Notes: generated from the letters alone by a model not told the origin. A stretch of DNA of 64,000 nt from Tenacibaculum sp. M341 (GCF_004337695.1 NZ_SJXJ01000010.1:124001-188000); one strand, 5' to 3'; positions 27,738-36,810 are shown, counted from the first letter of the stretch. Translations and numbers: made by a program.

Positions 27738-28244
27738 CTAAAACCCTACCGTATTAGTTTGTGTTCCTAGACTTTTAATAGCAGCCATTTTAATAGCAGC
27801 TACTGCACATTCAATTCCTTTGTTTCCTAATTTACCACCAGAACGTTCTATTGATTGTTGCCTAGTATTATCGGTAAGTACGCAAAAGATAACGGGAACA
27901 TCGTATTTTACATTTAAATCAATGATTCCCTGAGTTACTCCTTCACAAACAAAGTCAAAATGCTTTGTTTCTCCTTGAATTACATTACCAATAGCTATGA
28001 TTGCATCTAACTTTTGAGTTTCAATCATTTTTTTACACCCATAAACTAATTCAAAACTACCAGGAACATCCCAAGAAATGATGTTTTCTTTATCGGTTCC
28101 ACAATCTATAAGAGTATCAATTGCTCCTTGTTGTAAGTTTCTAGTTATATCTGGATTCCATTCAGAAACAACAATCCCAAATCGAAAATCTTTCGCATTT
28201 GGGATTGTGTTTTTATCGTAATAAGATAAATTTGTTGTTGCCAT
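27738..28244 (-). CDS. ribH: 6,7-dimethyl-8-ribityllumazine synthase
   Basis: The 168-residue protein is lumazine synthase, the penultimate enzyme of riboflavin synthesis, which condenses the pyrimidinedione amine with 3,4-dihydroxy-2-butanone 4-phosphate. Family motifs are FGIVVSEWNPDITRNLQQGA, WDVPGSFELVYGCKK, IAIGNVIQGETKHFDFV and FCVLTDNTRQQSIERSGG. It normally forms a 60-mer or pentamers. No other riboflavin genes are nearby and no FMN riboswitch was seen upstream; the gap to the TPR gene contains only degenerate short repeats. Confidence 0.96.
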   Translation of the reverse strand: MATTNLSYYDKNTIPNAKDFRFGIVVSEWNPDITRNLQQGAIDTLIDCGTDKENIISWDVPGSFELVYGCKKMIETQKLDAIIAIGNVIQGETKHFDFVCEGVTQGIIDLNVKYDVPVIFCVLTDNTRQQSIERSGGKLGNKGIECAVAAIKMAAIKSLGTQTNTVGF

Positions 28245-28340
28245 ATATTTTTTAGTATTCAGTTAGCAGTGTTCAGTTTACAGTGATTAACTGATAAAAA
28301 GATAACCGATAAACTGTTTAAAATACTACCAACTTATATT

Positions 28341-29126
28341 TTACTGTGCGTATTTTGCAGTGTTTATATACTTATCAATATCTCTACCTATTTGAGTAGT
28401 ACTATATTTTTCTTTGATAGTATTAAAAAAGCCTTCTGCTTTGCTGTAATCTTTTAATAACATTGCAGTTTGACCCGCTTTGAACAAAAACATTGGAGCA
28501 GTAAACTCGTTTTCTTTTTTATTTGCAGCTTTCACATAGTATTCTAAAGCTTGAGCAGGTTGCTCTAAATCAGCAAAAGCATCACCAATTGCACCTAAAG
28601 CAGTTGGACCTAATAATTCATCATCAGAATCAAATTTATCTAAATAAGAAATAGCATTGTCATACTTTTTCATTTTTAAATAAGAGATACCTGCATAATA
28701 ATTTGCAACGTTTCCAGCTTTAGTACTACTGTAAATATCAGCTACATCTAAGAAACCATATTTACCGTCAATACCTTCAAGACCTAAGTTGTATAAACTA
28801 TCAGCTTTCACACCTGCAGCTTTTTCAGCTTCGTTAAAAAGAGATCTTGGATAAGCTAAATCGTTTGCAGCGTCTACTTCTTTTGGTTCAGAATAAAACT
28901 TGTTGTAAGCTAAATATCCTAAAATTGCAACTGCAACACCAACTAATCCAATAAATAGAGGTTTGCTATTTTTTTCGATCCATTGCTCTGATTTGTTAGC
29001 AGCTTCGTCTAAGCCTTCAAAGGCTTTAGCTACGTCACTTTGAGACTCGTCAAATGTTTCTTCAATAACTTCTTCTACAACCTTTTCTTTCTTAGGTTTA
29101 TATCCTCTCTTTTTATATGTTGCCAT
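28341..29126 (-). CDS. Tetratricopeptide repeat membrane-anchored protein
   Basis: The 261-residue protein has a charged N terminus (KKRGYKPKKEKVVEEVIEE), one membrane segment around residues 55-72 (PLFIGLVGVAVAILGYLAY), and TPR-like helices in the rest, for example YYAGISYLKMKKYDNAISYL and EYYVKAANKKE. The layout is like YfgM/TolA-type TPR proteins, which act as periplasmic chaperone or scaffold partners. It is divergent from recF. A -7 box lies just upstream. Confidence 0.88.
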   Translation of the reverse strand: MATYKKRGYKPKKEKVVEEVIEETFDESQSDVAKAFEGLDEAANKSEQWIEKNSKPLFIGLVGVAVAILGYLAYNKFYSEPKEVDAANDLAYPRSLFNEAEKAAGVKADSLYNLGLEGIDGKYGFLDVADIYSSTKAGNVANYYAGISYLKMKKYDNAISYLDKFDSDDELLGPTALGAIGDAFADLEQPAQALEYYVKAANKKENEFTAPMFLFKAGQTAMLLKDYSKAEGFFNTIKEKYSTTQIGRDIDKYINTAKYAQ

Positions 29127-29149
29127 AGTTAGTATAAAATTAATGCAGG

Positions 29150-29157
29150 CAAAAATA
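29150..29157 (-). promoter_or_regulatory. -7 promoter box for the TPR gene
   Basis: The minus strand reads TATTTTTG, a full match to TAnnTTTG, 23 bases upstream of the ATG at 29126. No clear -33 TTG is seen at normal distance. Confidence 0.5.
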
Positions 29158-29167
29158 GTTTTTTTAA

Positions 29168-29200
29168 TTGGATTTTAAAAGCCGATTTTTCGTTATTTTG
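29168..29200 (+). promoter_or_regulatory. Probable recF promoter
   Basis: TTG at 29168-29170 and TTATTTTG at 29193-29200, a one-mismatch version of TAnnTTTG, are 22 bases apart. The recF GTG follows at 29230. Confidence 0.4.
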
Positions 29201-29229
29201 CGGTTCCTTTCTGAAAACAAATATAGTAG

Positions 29230-30315
29230 GTGCATTTACAAAAAATATCATTAGTAAATTTTAAAAATATAGAGGCAAAAACATTTGATTTTGAAAAAAA
29301 GATAAATTGTTTTGTGGGCAATAATGGCGTGGGTAAAACGAATGTTTTAGATGCTATTTATTATCTGTCTTTTACCAAAAGTTACTTTAATCCGGTTGCT
29401 ACTCAAAACATAAAACATAATGAAGATTTTTTTGTGATTGAAGGCGATTATTTGTTAAATGATAGAACAGAAAAAATTATTTGTTCATTAAAAAAAGGGC
29501 AAAAAAAGCTTCTTAAACGTAATGGAAAAGTGTACGAACGTTTTTCTGATCACATAGGTCAATTTCCATTGGTAATTATTTCTCCAGCAGATAGAAATTT
29601 GATTATAGAAGGAAGTGATACTAGAAGGAAATTTATAGATGGAGTCATTTCTCAGCAAGATAAACAGTATTTAAATTCGCTCATTTCTTACAATAAAATT
29701 ATAAGTCAGAGAAATGCACTGCTAAAGTTTTTTGCAGCAAACAGAACATTTGATGCTTTAAATTTAAGTGTTTATAATGAACAGTTAATTGGTTTTGGAG
29801 CTGAAATTCATCAAAAGAGAAAAGAGTTTTTAGAAAAATTTACTCCTATTTTTAATGAAAAATATAAGATTATTTCTGGAGAGAAAGAAGAAGTAAATTT
29901 GAGTTACAAAAGTCAGTTGAACGATAGTTCGTTTGAGGATTTATTAGCTAATAGTTTAGAAAAGGATAAAATACTACAATATACCTCTACAGGTATTCAT
30001 AAAGATGATTTAAGTTTTTTAATTAATGAATATCCTGTGAAAAAGTTTGGCTCTCAGGGACAACAGAAGTCTTATTTAATAGCTTTAAAGCTTGCTCAAT
30101 TTGAATTTATAAAAAAACAATCATTAATTACACCTATTCTATTATTAGATGATATTTTTGACAAATTAGATGAGCACCGTGTTTCGCAAATTGTTAACTT
30201 AGTAAACAATGAAGAATTCGGGCAAATTTTTATTACTGATACACATTTTGAAAGAACAGAAAATGTTGTAAAACAAAGTAATAAACCATATCAAATTTTT
30301 AATCTAGAAGCATAG
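29230..30315 (+). CDS. recF: DNA replication and repair protein RecF
   Basis: The 361-residue protein is RecF, an SMC-like ATPase that helps load RecA at single-strand gaps. Walker A is [11 protein letters not shown] near residues 27-37, the family segment [13 protein letters not shown] follows, the ABC signature region includes [19 protein letters not shown], and Walker B is [12 protein letters not shown]. The start codon is GTG at 29230; no in-frame ATG gives the conserved first strand ([15 protein letters not shown]). It is followed by a DUF721 gene, a common pairing next to recF. Confidence 0.95.
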   Translation: MHLQKISLVNFKNIEAKTFDFEKKINCFVGNNGVGKTNVLDAIYYLSFTKSYFNPVATQNIKHNEDFFVIEGDYLLNDRTEKIICSLKKGQKKLLKRNGKVYERFSDHIGQFPLVIISPADRNLIIEGSDTRRKFIDGVISQQDKQYLNSLISYNKIISQRNALLKFFAANRTFDALNLSVYNEQLIGFGAEIHQKRKEFLEKFTPIFNEKYKIISGEKEEVNLSYKSQLNDSSFEDLLANSLEKDKILQYTSTGIHKDDLSFLINEYPVKKFGSQGQQKSYLIALKLAQFEFIKKQSLITPILLLDDIFDKLDEHRVSQIVNLVNNEEFGQIFITDTHFERTENVVKQSNKPYQIFNLEA

Positions 30316-30375
30316 GTTAAGGATCAATGAGTACATTAAGTAGAGGGAATTTAAAAAGGTAATGATTTAAAGAAT

Positions 30376-30672
30376 ATGTCGAAAAGAGAAAATGATAGTG
30401 TTTCTATCAAAGATTTAATGAGCTTTTTTATTAAAGAGAATAAACTTGAAAAAGGTTTTCAAAAAATTCACATAGAAGAAGCATGGAAAAAGTTAATGGG
30501 AACAGGTGTCTCTTCTTACACTACTGAAGTAAAATTGCAAAATGGAACTTTAATAGTACGATTAAACTCTTCTGTTTTGAGGGAAGAACTTAATTATGGT
30601 AAAGAAAAAATTGTTCGTATGATTAATGAAGAAATGAAAGAAGAAGTAGTAAAAAAGATAATGTTGGTATAA
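30376..30672 (+). CDS. DUF721 protein
   Basis: The 98-residue protein matches DUF721, small proteins often found beside recF, gyrB or dnaA. The family pattern is seen in IEEAWKKLMGTGVSSYT, followed by NGTLIVRLNSSVLREELNY. It is predicted to bind nucleic acid or replication proteins, but no function is proven. It starts 60 bases after recF on the same strand. Confidence 0.85.
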   Translation: MSKRENDSVSIKDLMSFFIKENKLEKGFQKIHIEEAWKKLMGTGVSSYTTEVKLQNGTLIVRLNSSVLREELNYGKEKIVRMINEEMKEEVVKKIMLV

Positions 30673-30695
30673 TTAAACACCAACATTGCCTGTTT

Positions 30696-31649
30696 TTAAA
30701 GTCCTTTATATTCCATTTTAATATCACTTCTTTTGTATGGAGAATCCTTTTCTAAAGGGATTTCAACAAAACCATATTTTTTATAAATGTAAATTGCATT
30801 TTCAAGTATAGAATTAGAGTACAAAAGCAATTTGTTAAACTGATTTTCTTTGGCAAAATCAATGCACTTTTTCATAAGTTGCTGACCAATTTTATGTCCT
30901 CTGTACGTTGGTGAGACAGCCATTTTAGTTAATTCAAAAGTGTTATTGTCGTTTAAAGGCATTAAGGCTACCGTACCAACAATTTCGTCATTCATTTTCG
31001 CAAAGAAAATGTGCCCGCCTTTGTCTACGATATATTTTTCAGGTTTGCTTAAAACTTCTTCATCATAAGGTTCAACATAAAAGAAAGTTTTAAGCCACTC
31101 AATATTTAAATCATAAAAATAAGGGCTGTAAGATTTTTTAAAATCGATTATTTCTAATTGTGTTTTGTTGTTCATTTTATAATGATTCATAATACTATTA
31201 CTAAAAGATTCTTTGTCAAATTTTTTTTCAAGTGTATTTATATGCTCAATTAATGAGTCTGAGGTAATGGTTGTATATTCTTTAATTGTATGTTCTATAC
31301 TTTTCCATAAAGGTTTTATATGATCAATTAGTGCTTCTCCCTTATCAGATAAAGAAATAATTTTTTTTCTTTTATCCTTGGGGTGAGGGGTAAGTACAAT
31401 CAATCCTTTTTTCTCTAATTTATTTATTGCTTGAGTTGTGGCAGGTTGTGAAGTTTTTAAACTTTTATTGATTTCAGTGTTTGTAACTTCCTTTTTGTGA
31501 ATAATAATTTTGAAAGTAGGAAATAAGTAGGGATCAAAATCAATATTAAGAGTATCGTAAACAACTTGTGTTTCTTTCATCATATACTCACTTAATCGTT
31601 TTAACCGTGAACCAATTCCAATTTCTCCAATTCCTTTTAAAGCATCCAT
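30696..31649 (-). CDS. MarR-type regulator fused to GNAT acetyltransferase
   Basis: The 317-residue protein has a MarR winged-helix domain (about 1-145), with recognition-helix region KSLKTSQPATTQAINKLEKKG and wing LTPHPKDKRKK. The GNAT domain (about 165-317) shows VSPTYRGHKIGQQLMKKCIDF as the acetyl-CoA loop and YIYKKYGFVEIPLE. Such fusions occur widely; the acetyltransferase part may sense or modify a metabolite. It is divergent from the DoxX gene, and a near-palindrome 15 bases upstream may be its own operator. Confidence 0.9.
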   Translation of the reverse strand: MDALKGIGEIGIGSRLKRLSEYMMKETQVVYDTLNIDFDPYLFPTFKIIIHKKEVTNTEINKSLKTSQPATTQAINKLEKKGLIVLTPHPKDKRKKIISLSDKGEALIDHIKPLWKSIEHTIKEYTTITSDSLIEHINTLEKKFDKESFSNSIMNHYKMNNKTQLEIIDFKKSYSPYFYDLNIEWLKTFFYVEPYDEEVLSKPEKYIVDKGGHIFFAKMNDEIVGTVALMPLNDNNTFELTKMAVSPTYRGHKIGQQLMKKCIDFAKENQFNKLLLYSNSILENAIYIYKKYGFVEIPLEKDSPYKRSDIKMEYKGL

Positions 31650-31664
31650 GTTTATCTATGTATT

Positions 31665-31682
31665 TATATAAGTGCTTATGTA
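31665..31682. promoter_or_regulatory. MarR-like operator candidate
   Basis: TATATAAGTGCTTATGTA is a near-palindrome with a perfect 12-base core at 31668-31679. It lies in the divergent gap between the MarR-GNAT gene and the DoxX operon, and both its length and symmetry suit a MarR dimer. Confidence 0.45.
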
Positions 31683-31795
31683 AAAGTATGAGATTTATTT
31701 AATATTTAGTTAAAATTGCAGTACAAAATTTATTTTCCTTGGAAAGTATTTCATGATTAATTAAATTTGTTAATAAGACAAAATAATATCTTCTC

Positions 31796-32149
31796 ATGAA
31801 AAAAAATCAAATAATTTATTATGTATCAACAGGTTTGCTAACATTGTTAATGCTGTTTTCCTCGGGAATGTATTTTTTTAATTATGAGAAAGTTGTTGAG
31901 GCTTTTCAAGCTTTAGGTTTTCCAATTTATATCATATATCCATTAGCCGTTGCTAAAATTTCAGGATTAATAGCACTATGGTTTATCAATAATAAATCGA
32001 TAAAGGAGTGGGCGTATGCTGGTTTCTTTTTCAACTTAGTTTTAGCATTTTTTGCTCATGTAATGGTTGGAGATGGAGAACAAATGGGAGCGTTGATAGG
32101 TTTTGTTTTGTTGGTTGTATCATACTTTTTTAGAAAAAAAATAGCATAA
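31796..32149 (+). CDS. DoxX-family membrane protein
   Basis: The 117-residue protein has four membrane segments, beginning YYVSTGLLTLLMLFSSGMYF and containing LGFPIYIIYPLAVAKISGL, which fits the DoxX/DoxX-like family. Members are linked to quinone or thiol redox stress. It leads a tight plus-strand operon with an FMN reductase, a MarR regulator and a pirin, 11 bases before the next start. Confidence 0.85.
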   Translation: MKKNQIIYYVSTGLLTLLMLFSSGMYFFNYEKVVEAFQALGFPIYIIYPLAVAKISGLIALWFINNKSIKEWAYAGFFFNLVLAFFAHVMVGDGEQMGALIGFVLLVVSYFFRKKIA

Positions 32150-32160
32150 ATTACACTTTA

Positions 32161-32691
32161 ATGAAAAAAATAGTAGCGTTTGCTGGTAGTACAAGTACTA
32201 CTTCAATAAATAAACAATTGGTAACTTTTGTAGCAAGTAAATTAAATAATGTAGAAGTTCAAATACTTGATTTGAATGATTTTGAACTACCATTATACAG
32301 TGAAACTGTGGAAAAAGGAATGGAGTATCCTGAAAATGCTGAAAAGTTTAATAGTTTATTAGATGCTAGCGATGCTTTTGTTGTTTCTTTAGCAGAGCAT
32401 AATGGATCTTACACAGCAGGATTTAAAAATTTATTTGATTGGGTTTCAAGAAAAGAGCAAAAAGTTTTTAGAAATAAACCTTTATTATTAATGGCAACTT
32501 CGCCAGGAGGTAGAGGAGGAGCGTCTGTTTTGGCATCTGCACAAGCTACTTTTCCTCACATGGGGGCACAAGTAGTTGGAACTTTTTCATTGCCTAAGTT
32601 TTATGATGTTTTCAAAGATGGTGCAATTACAGATAAAGAGCTTTTAGAAGAATTAAATTCGCAAGTAGCTGAATTTGAAAAATCGTTGTAA
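32161..32691 (+). CDS. NADPH-dependent FMN reductase
   Basis: The 176-residue protein has a flavodoxin-like fold. The FMN phosphate loop is AGSTSTTSINKQL near residues 8-20, and further matches are AEHNGSYTAGFKNLFDWVSR and MATSPGGRGGASVL. It reduces FMN, quinones or related acceptors with NAD(P)H. Its TAA shares a base with the ATG of the MarR gene at 32691 (TAATG), so the two are coupled. Confidence 0.92.
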   Translation: MKKIVAFAGSTSTTSINKQLVTFVASKLNNVEVQILDLNDFELPLYSETVEKGMEYPENAEKFNSLLDASDAFVVSLAEHNGSYTAGFKNLFDWVSRKEQKVFRNKPLLLMATSPGGRGGASVLASAQATFPHMGAQVVGTFSLPKFYDVFKDGAITDKELLEELNSQVAEFEKSL

Positions 32692-33131
32692 TGGCTGATA
32701 TTTCAGAAGATATTAATTATACTTTTTTAGATGATAGATTTAAAGCATTTGTAAATATTAAATATACTTATAGTTGGCTTTCAAGTAAAGAAGTAGAATT
32801 TTATAAACCATTTGCCATTTCTCCACAGCAATACAATATACTCAGAATTTTAAGAGGTGCTGGAGAAAGAATAAAAGTACAGGTTGTTAAAGATAGAATG
32901 ATTGAAAGAGCACCTAACGCTACAAGGTTAATGGATAAATTGTTAGAGAAAAATTTTATTACCAGATCACGTTGTAACAATGATAGAAGAGTAGTGTATG
33001 TTGATATTACAGAAAATGGATTGTCATTACTTGCAGAAATAGATAAATACATGGATCAGTTAAATTATTTAAATAAATTATCTGAAGAAGAAGCAAAACA
33101 ATTGAGTGATTTGTTAGACAAAATAAGGTGA
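32691..33131 (+). CDS. MarR family transcriptional regulator
   Basis: The 146-residue protein is a MarR-type winged helix. The motif region reads ISPQQYNILRILRGAG, then ERAPNATRLMDKLLEKNFI as recognition helix and SRCNNDRRVVYVDITENG as the beta wing. It probably represses this operon and responds to phenolic, quinone or oxidant signals, judged from the neighbours. It overlaps the FMN reductase stop and is followed 8 bases later by the pirin ATG. Confidence 0.92.
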   Translation: MADISEDINYTFLDDRFKAFVNIKYTYSWLSSKEVEFYKPFAISPQQYNILRILRGAGERIKVQVVKDRMIERAPNATRLMDKLLEKNFITRSRCNNDRRVVYVDITENGLSLLAEIDKYMDQLNYLNKLSEEEAKQLSDLLDKIR

Positions 33132-33139
33132 GTTTGAAT

Positions 33140-33856
33140 ATGAATGTAGCTATATTTCCAGCATCTGACAGAGGATTTGCCAACCATGGTTGGTTACAAG
33201 CAAACTTCTCTTTTAGTTTTGCTAATTATTATAATGAAGATAAAATGGGCTTTGGTGCCTTACGTGTTTTAAATGATGATTTGATTGCACCTAGTATGGG
33301 ATTTAGTCCACATCCTCATCAAAACATGGAAATTATTACGATACCTTTAAGTGGAGTTTTGAAGCATAAAGATAGTATGACCGAAGAGTGGTTATATGTA
33401 CATCCAAATGAAGTACAGGTGATGTCTGCTGGTACAGGAATTTATCATTCTGAGATGAATGGATCTTCAGAGGATCGTTTAAATTTGTTTCAAATTTGGA
33501 TTTTACCTGAAAAAGATGGAGTAGCTCCAAGATATAATCAGCAAGCTTATAATCCACAAGACAGAGAAAATAAACTTCAAGTTTTAGTAAGTCCTTTAGG
33601 AGGAGATCAAAATGAAGGTCTAAAAATTCATCAAAACGCTCAAATATCTAGAATTGATTTAGATGAAGGAGCTTCTTTTGATTACACATTGAAATCAGAA
33701 AATAATGGAGTGTATTTAATGAGTATTTCTGGTAATACTGAAGTAAATGAGCATCGAATTTCTTCTAGAGATGCTTTAGGAATTTCAAAAACAAAACAAT
33801 TTTCTTTAAAAGCAATAACCAAGTCAGAGCTATTGTTTATTGAAGTTCCTATGTAA
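33140..33856 (+). CDS. Pirin family protein
   Basis: The 238-residue protein has the two-cupin pirin fold. Metal-ligand segments are GFSPHPHQNMEIITIPLSG and the later GTGIYHSEMN, giving the conserved His and Glu residues; IWILPEKDGVAPRYNQ follows. Some pirins are quercetinases or redox sensors. The ATG at 33140 gives the standard start (MNVAIFPASDRG); a GTG at 33128 that overlaps the MarR stop is an alternative. It ends the redox operon, before a hairpin. Confidence 0.92.
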   Translation: MNVAIFPASDRGFANHGWLQANFSFSFANYYNEDKMGFGALRVLNDDLIAPSMGFSPHPHQNMEIITIPLSGVLKHKDSMTEEWLYVHPNEVQVMSAGTGIYHSEMNGSSEDRLNLFQIWILPEKDGVAPRYNQQAYNPQDRENKLQVLVSPLGGDQNEGLKIHQNAQISRIDLDEGASFDYTLKSENNGVYLMSISGNTEVNEHRISSRDALGISKTKQFSLKAITKSELLFIEVPM

Positions 33857-33889
33857 AATATAAAAAGATTATCTGTATGTACCTTTAAA

Positions 33890-33950
33890 AAATGTCTGAT
33901 TGAATCTCTCAATTATTTTATAATAAGCTGAAAGACTCTATCAGACATTT
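33890..33950. terminator. Long-loop hairpin between convergent pirin and T9SS nuclease genes
   Basis: AAATGTCTGAT (33890-33900) pairs with ATCAGACATTT (33940-33950) across a 39-base loop. It sits between two gene ends and probably terminates both. Its arms match those of the hairpin at 3319-3363. Confidence 0.55.
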
Positions 33951-33961
33951 CAATTATTAAA

Positions 33962-35698
33962 TTACTCTTTAATAATCTTTATAGTTTGAGAGTTTCCAAG
34001 TTCTTTATCCTGAACTCTTAAGAAATAAATACCACTAGCCACAGAATCAATATTTAATAAAACACGATTGTTTTCTATTTCAGTAGAAAGAATACTGTTT
34101 CCAGTTATATCATAAACGTTAATAATGTATTGTTTGTAATCTTTAAAAGAAACATTAATATTTCCAAAAGTTGGATTAGGATATACAGTATTGGTAATTA
34201 AGCTCGCTTCAGGAGTACTTAATGTTTTATCGATAGAAAAATCAGCAATTACAGGAAAATGATCTGATGCAGTGCTAGAATCATTTGCAGTTAAACCATA
34301 CATGTTTAATCTATCATTGCTCATTACCTCAGTTTGAATCACAAAAGATTTTTCAGAAGTTAAAATGTAATCAGAAAAAATGATGAAATCTAATTTTCCG
34401 GTAGGAAAGCTAGAGGTATCAGATCTCCAAGTATATCCCATGTTTATATCACTTTGTAAAGCGTTTTCCTCATGTAAATCGGTGTTATCCCAATCTAATT
34501 TACCACCAGCACCATATGTACCAGTATTTTGTATGTCACCAGTAACTAAAGTAGTTAACTGTTGTGATAAACCAACTAAATTTAAATCACCAGAATAAAT
34601 AAAAGGAGTATTTTGAGGAAGTGTAATATCTCCTCCAGGACTTTTAGCATCTAAGATAAAAGCAGCATATTGATCTACTTGATCTTGTCTTGCATCATCA
34701 GCACCACAACAATTTAAGTGAGCATTAGTATATAATAAATCAATACCATAACTTTCTGGTAAATCAATTAATACAGGAAACTGTCTGGTTAAACTATCCC
34801 ATCTTTGAGTAATTTCCCATCTAGATACAGTAACCTCACCACCATGCTTTTCAACATACCAACCATCTGCTGTGCCTAATGGAAACCAAGTATCGAATAA
34901 AGATTTAACAAAAGTAGCACTTGTGTTTGAGCTTTCGATAAAACCAACAATATCTGGTTTAGCAGCTTTAATAATACGTTCAAAATCGTCAACTCTACTA
35001 CTATTTAATAAACCATCTTGCAATGCATTGTATGCCATAACTCTAATAAAAGAATTGTCTGTTTTATCAAAATCAATTAATGTATACGGAGTAGTTGGAG
35101 TTTCATCAAAAGTATATGTAAAAACAGAACCTACATTAGGTACCCAATCTGAGTCTTCTCTGTTTTCAAGTAGTAATTTAATAGTGCTAGAAGGAAATAA
35201 AGCGTTTACTCCATCAGGAATGGCATCTCTACTAATAGCAAATTCAAATTCTTCAGAAGTTACAGTAGGTGCTGGTCTAAATTCAATGTCAGCAAATCTT
35301 ACTTCAGCATCTGGTGTACCTGCAAAATTGTTGTATACAATTCTATTAGCAAAATCAATGCTTAATTCTGCTCCATAATCGCTTCTTACATTATCACCTG
35401 TAGCAGCGTCGTTATCGGTATCTAAGTGTAAGAAAAAACTACGAATAGTGGTTCCTTCTGTTAAATCAAATTCCTTATCAGCTTTAATTTTAATATATAA
35501 ATAATCAGCATCGTTTGTAACCTGAAGTTCTAAGAAATCAACTCCGCTAGTTGTTTCTGTAGCATCGGTAAAAGTGGTCAATCCTGCATTCCAATCATCA
35601 AATAAGCCGTCAATTATAATTGGGGCAGACTGAGCAAAGTTAAATTGAAAGGTAAGAATTGATACTAAAAATAATAAATAGTGTTTATTAGTTTTCAT
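33962..35698 (-). CDS. Secreted EEP-fold nuclease/phosphatase with T9SS sorting domain
   Basis: The 578-residue protein has a signal peptide (LLFLVSILTFQFNFAQS), a beta-rich N-terminal domain (about 25-195) and an EEP-fold domain. The EEP part begins RVMAYNALQDG, continues with DIVGFIESS and FIYSGDLNLVG, and ends SDHFPVIADF. A T9SS type A domain closes it (VYPNPTFGNINVSF, VASGIYFLRVQD). The start at 35698 is chosen because a -7 promoter box covers the only upstream candidate. It is likely exported to the surface, where it may attack nucleic acid or phosphoesters. Confidence 0.9.
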   Translation of the reverse strand: MKTNKHYLLFLVSILTFQFNFAQSAPIIIDGLFDDWNAGLTTFTDATETTSGVDFLELQVTNDADYLYIKIKADKEFDLTEGTTIRSFFLHLDTDNDAATGDNVRSDYGAELSIDFANRIVYNNFAGTPDAEVRFADIEFRPAPTVTSEEFEFAISRDAIPDGVNALFPSSTIKLLLENREDSDWVPNVGSVFTYTFDETPTTPYTLIDFDKTDNSFIRVMAYNALQDGLLNSSRVDDFERIIKAAKPDIVGFIESSNTSATFVKSLFDTWFPLGTADGWYVEKHGGEVTVSRWEITQRWDSLTRQFPVLIDLPESYGIDLLYTNAHLNCCGADDARQDQVDQYAAFILDAKSPGGDITLPQNTPFIYSGDLNLVGLSQQLTTLVTGDIQNTGTYGAGGKLDWDNTDLHEENALQSDINMGYTWRSDTSSFPTGKLDFIIFSDYILTSEKSFVIQTEVMSNDRLNMYGLTANDSSTASDHFPVIADFSIDKTLSTPEASLITNTVYPNPTFGNINVSFKDYKQYIINVYDITGNSILSTEIENNRVLLNIDSVASGIYFLRVQDKELGNSQTIKIIKE

Positions 35699-35719
35699 TT
35701 CTATGTTTAAATTTTGTTG

Positions 35720-35727
35720 CAAAGTTA
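35720..35727 (-). promoter_or_regulatory. -7 promoter box for the T9SS nuclease gene
   Basis: The minus strand reads TAACTTTG, a full match to TAnnTTTG, 21 bases upstream of the ATG at 35698. It overlaps the in-frame TTG at 35722, which argues against that start. Confidence 0.55.
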
Positions 35728-35800
35728 GTTTTTTCGTGAATTAAAAATATTACGAAGGTAAAGTTTATAGATTCATAAAATAAAATTATCTTGCAATTTG

Positions 35801-35814
35801 TTATGCATGCATAA
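35801..35814. promoter_or_regulatory. 14-base perfect palindrome upstream of nitronate monooxygenase
   Basis: TTATGCATGCATAA reads the same on both strands and ends 15 bases before the ATG at 35830. Size and position suit a dimeric repressor operator. The regulator is not known. Confidence 0.45.
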
Positions 35815-35829
35815 TAAAATTAAACGAAT

Positions 35830-36771
35830 ATGTCAGATCTTACTAAAATTTTAAATATTAAACATCCTATAATTATGGCGCCAATGTTTTTAGTATCAAA
35901 TACTAAAATGGTGATTGAAGGGATGAAATCAGGAGTTGCAGGTTGTATTCCTGCATTAAATTATAGAACCTTAGAAGAGCTTAGAGAAGCGATAAAAGAA
36001 TTAAAAGAGAACAAAGTTGAAGGTGGTTCATTTGGTTTTAATTTAATTGTAAATAAATCAAATGTAAAATACAAAAGCCAACTAGAGGTTTTGTGTGAAG
36101 AAGGTGTGGATTTTATCATTACCTCTTTGGGAAGTCCAGCAGAAACAATAAAGGAAGCTCACAAAGTAGGAATTAAAGTTTTTTGTGATGTTACTGATTT
36201 AAAATTTGCTCAAAAAGTAACTTCTTTAAAAGCTGATGCGTTGATTGCAGTAAATAACGAAGCAGGAGGTCATAGAGGTAATAGCTCCCCTAAAGAATTA
36301 ATAGAAGAATTAGTAGCAAATTGTGATATACCTGTAATTTCAGCAGGAGGTGTAGGAAATAAATCTCAGTTAGATGAAATGTTATCTTATGGAGCAATTG
36401 GAGTGTCTGTAGGAAGTCCTTTTATAGCATCAGAAGAATCTGGTGTTACTCAAGATTATAAGGAGGCTTGTGTGAAATATGGAGCAGATGATATTATTAT
36501 GACAAAAAGAATTTCAGGAACTCCTTGTACGGTTATAAATACGCCTTATGTTCAAAAAATAGGAACAGAAGAAACTTGGATTGAAAAGATTTTAAACAAA
36601 AATAGAAAGCTAAAAAAGTGGGTTAAAATGATTCGTTTTTCTATGGGAATGAAGGCTACTGAAAAAGCAGCAAAAAAAGCTACTTATAAAACAGTTTGGG
36701 TTGCAGGACCAAGTATAGAATACACAAAATCAATTCAATCGGTAGATGAAATTGTAAAAGGTTTTGTTTAA
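35830..36771 (+). CDS. Nitronate monooxygenase family protein
   Basis: The 313-residue protein is an FMN-dependent TIM-barrel enzyme of the 2-nitropropane dioxygenase group. Motifs are KHPIIMAPMFLVSN at the start, SLGSPAETIKEAHKVG, NNEAGGHRG with the catalytic histidine region, and PVISAGGVGNKSQLDEML, followed by GAIGVSVGSPFIASEE for the FMN phosphate. It oxidises alkyl nitronates, though relatives include fatty-acid enoyl reductases. A terminator follows. Confidence 0.88.
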   Translation: MSDLTKILNIKHPIIMAPMFLVSNTKMVIEGMKSGVAGCIPALNYRTLEELREAIKELKENKVEGGSFGFNLIVNKSNVKYKSQLEVLCEEGVDFIITSLGSPAETIKEAHKVGIKVFCDVTDLKFAQKVTSLKADALIAVNNEAGGHRGNSSPKELIEELVANCDIPVISAGGVGNKSQLDEMLSYGAIGVSVGSPFIASEESGVTQDYKEACVKYGADDIIMTKRISGTPCTVINTPYVQKIGTEETWIEKILNKNRKLKKWVKMIRFSMGMKATEKAAKKATYKTVWVAGPSIEYTKSIQSVDEIVKGFV

Positions 36772-36810
36772 TTTTAAAAGAAATTAGAACTTATTTTTAT
36801 TCAAATAATT

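Noticed and set aside
28258-28315. Degenerate short repeats (GTTAGCAGTGTTCAGTTTACAG) resembling a CRISPR-like array
   Set aside because: Units are short, uneven and lack spacer structure; only loosely similar to the heptamer array at 3416-3450.
34872-35378. Long plus-strand open frame opposite the T9SS nuclease gene
   Set aside because: It is antisense to a well-supported gene, has no family-like motif and arises from the same codon structure.
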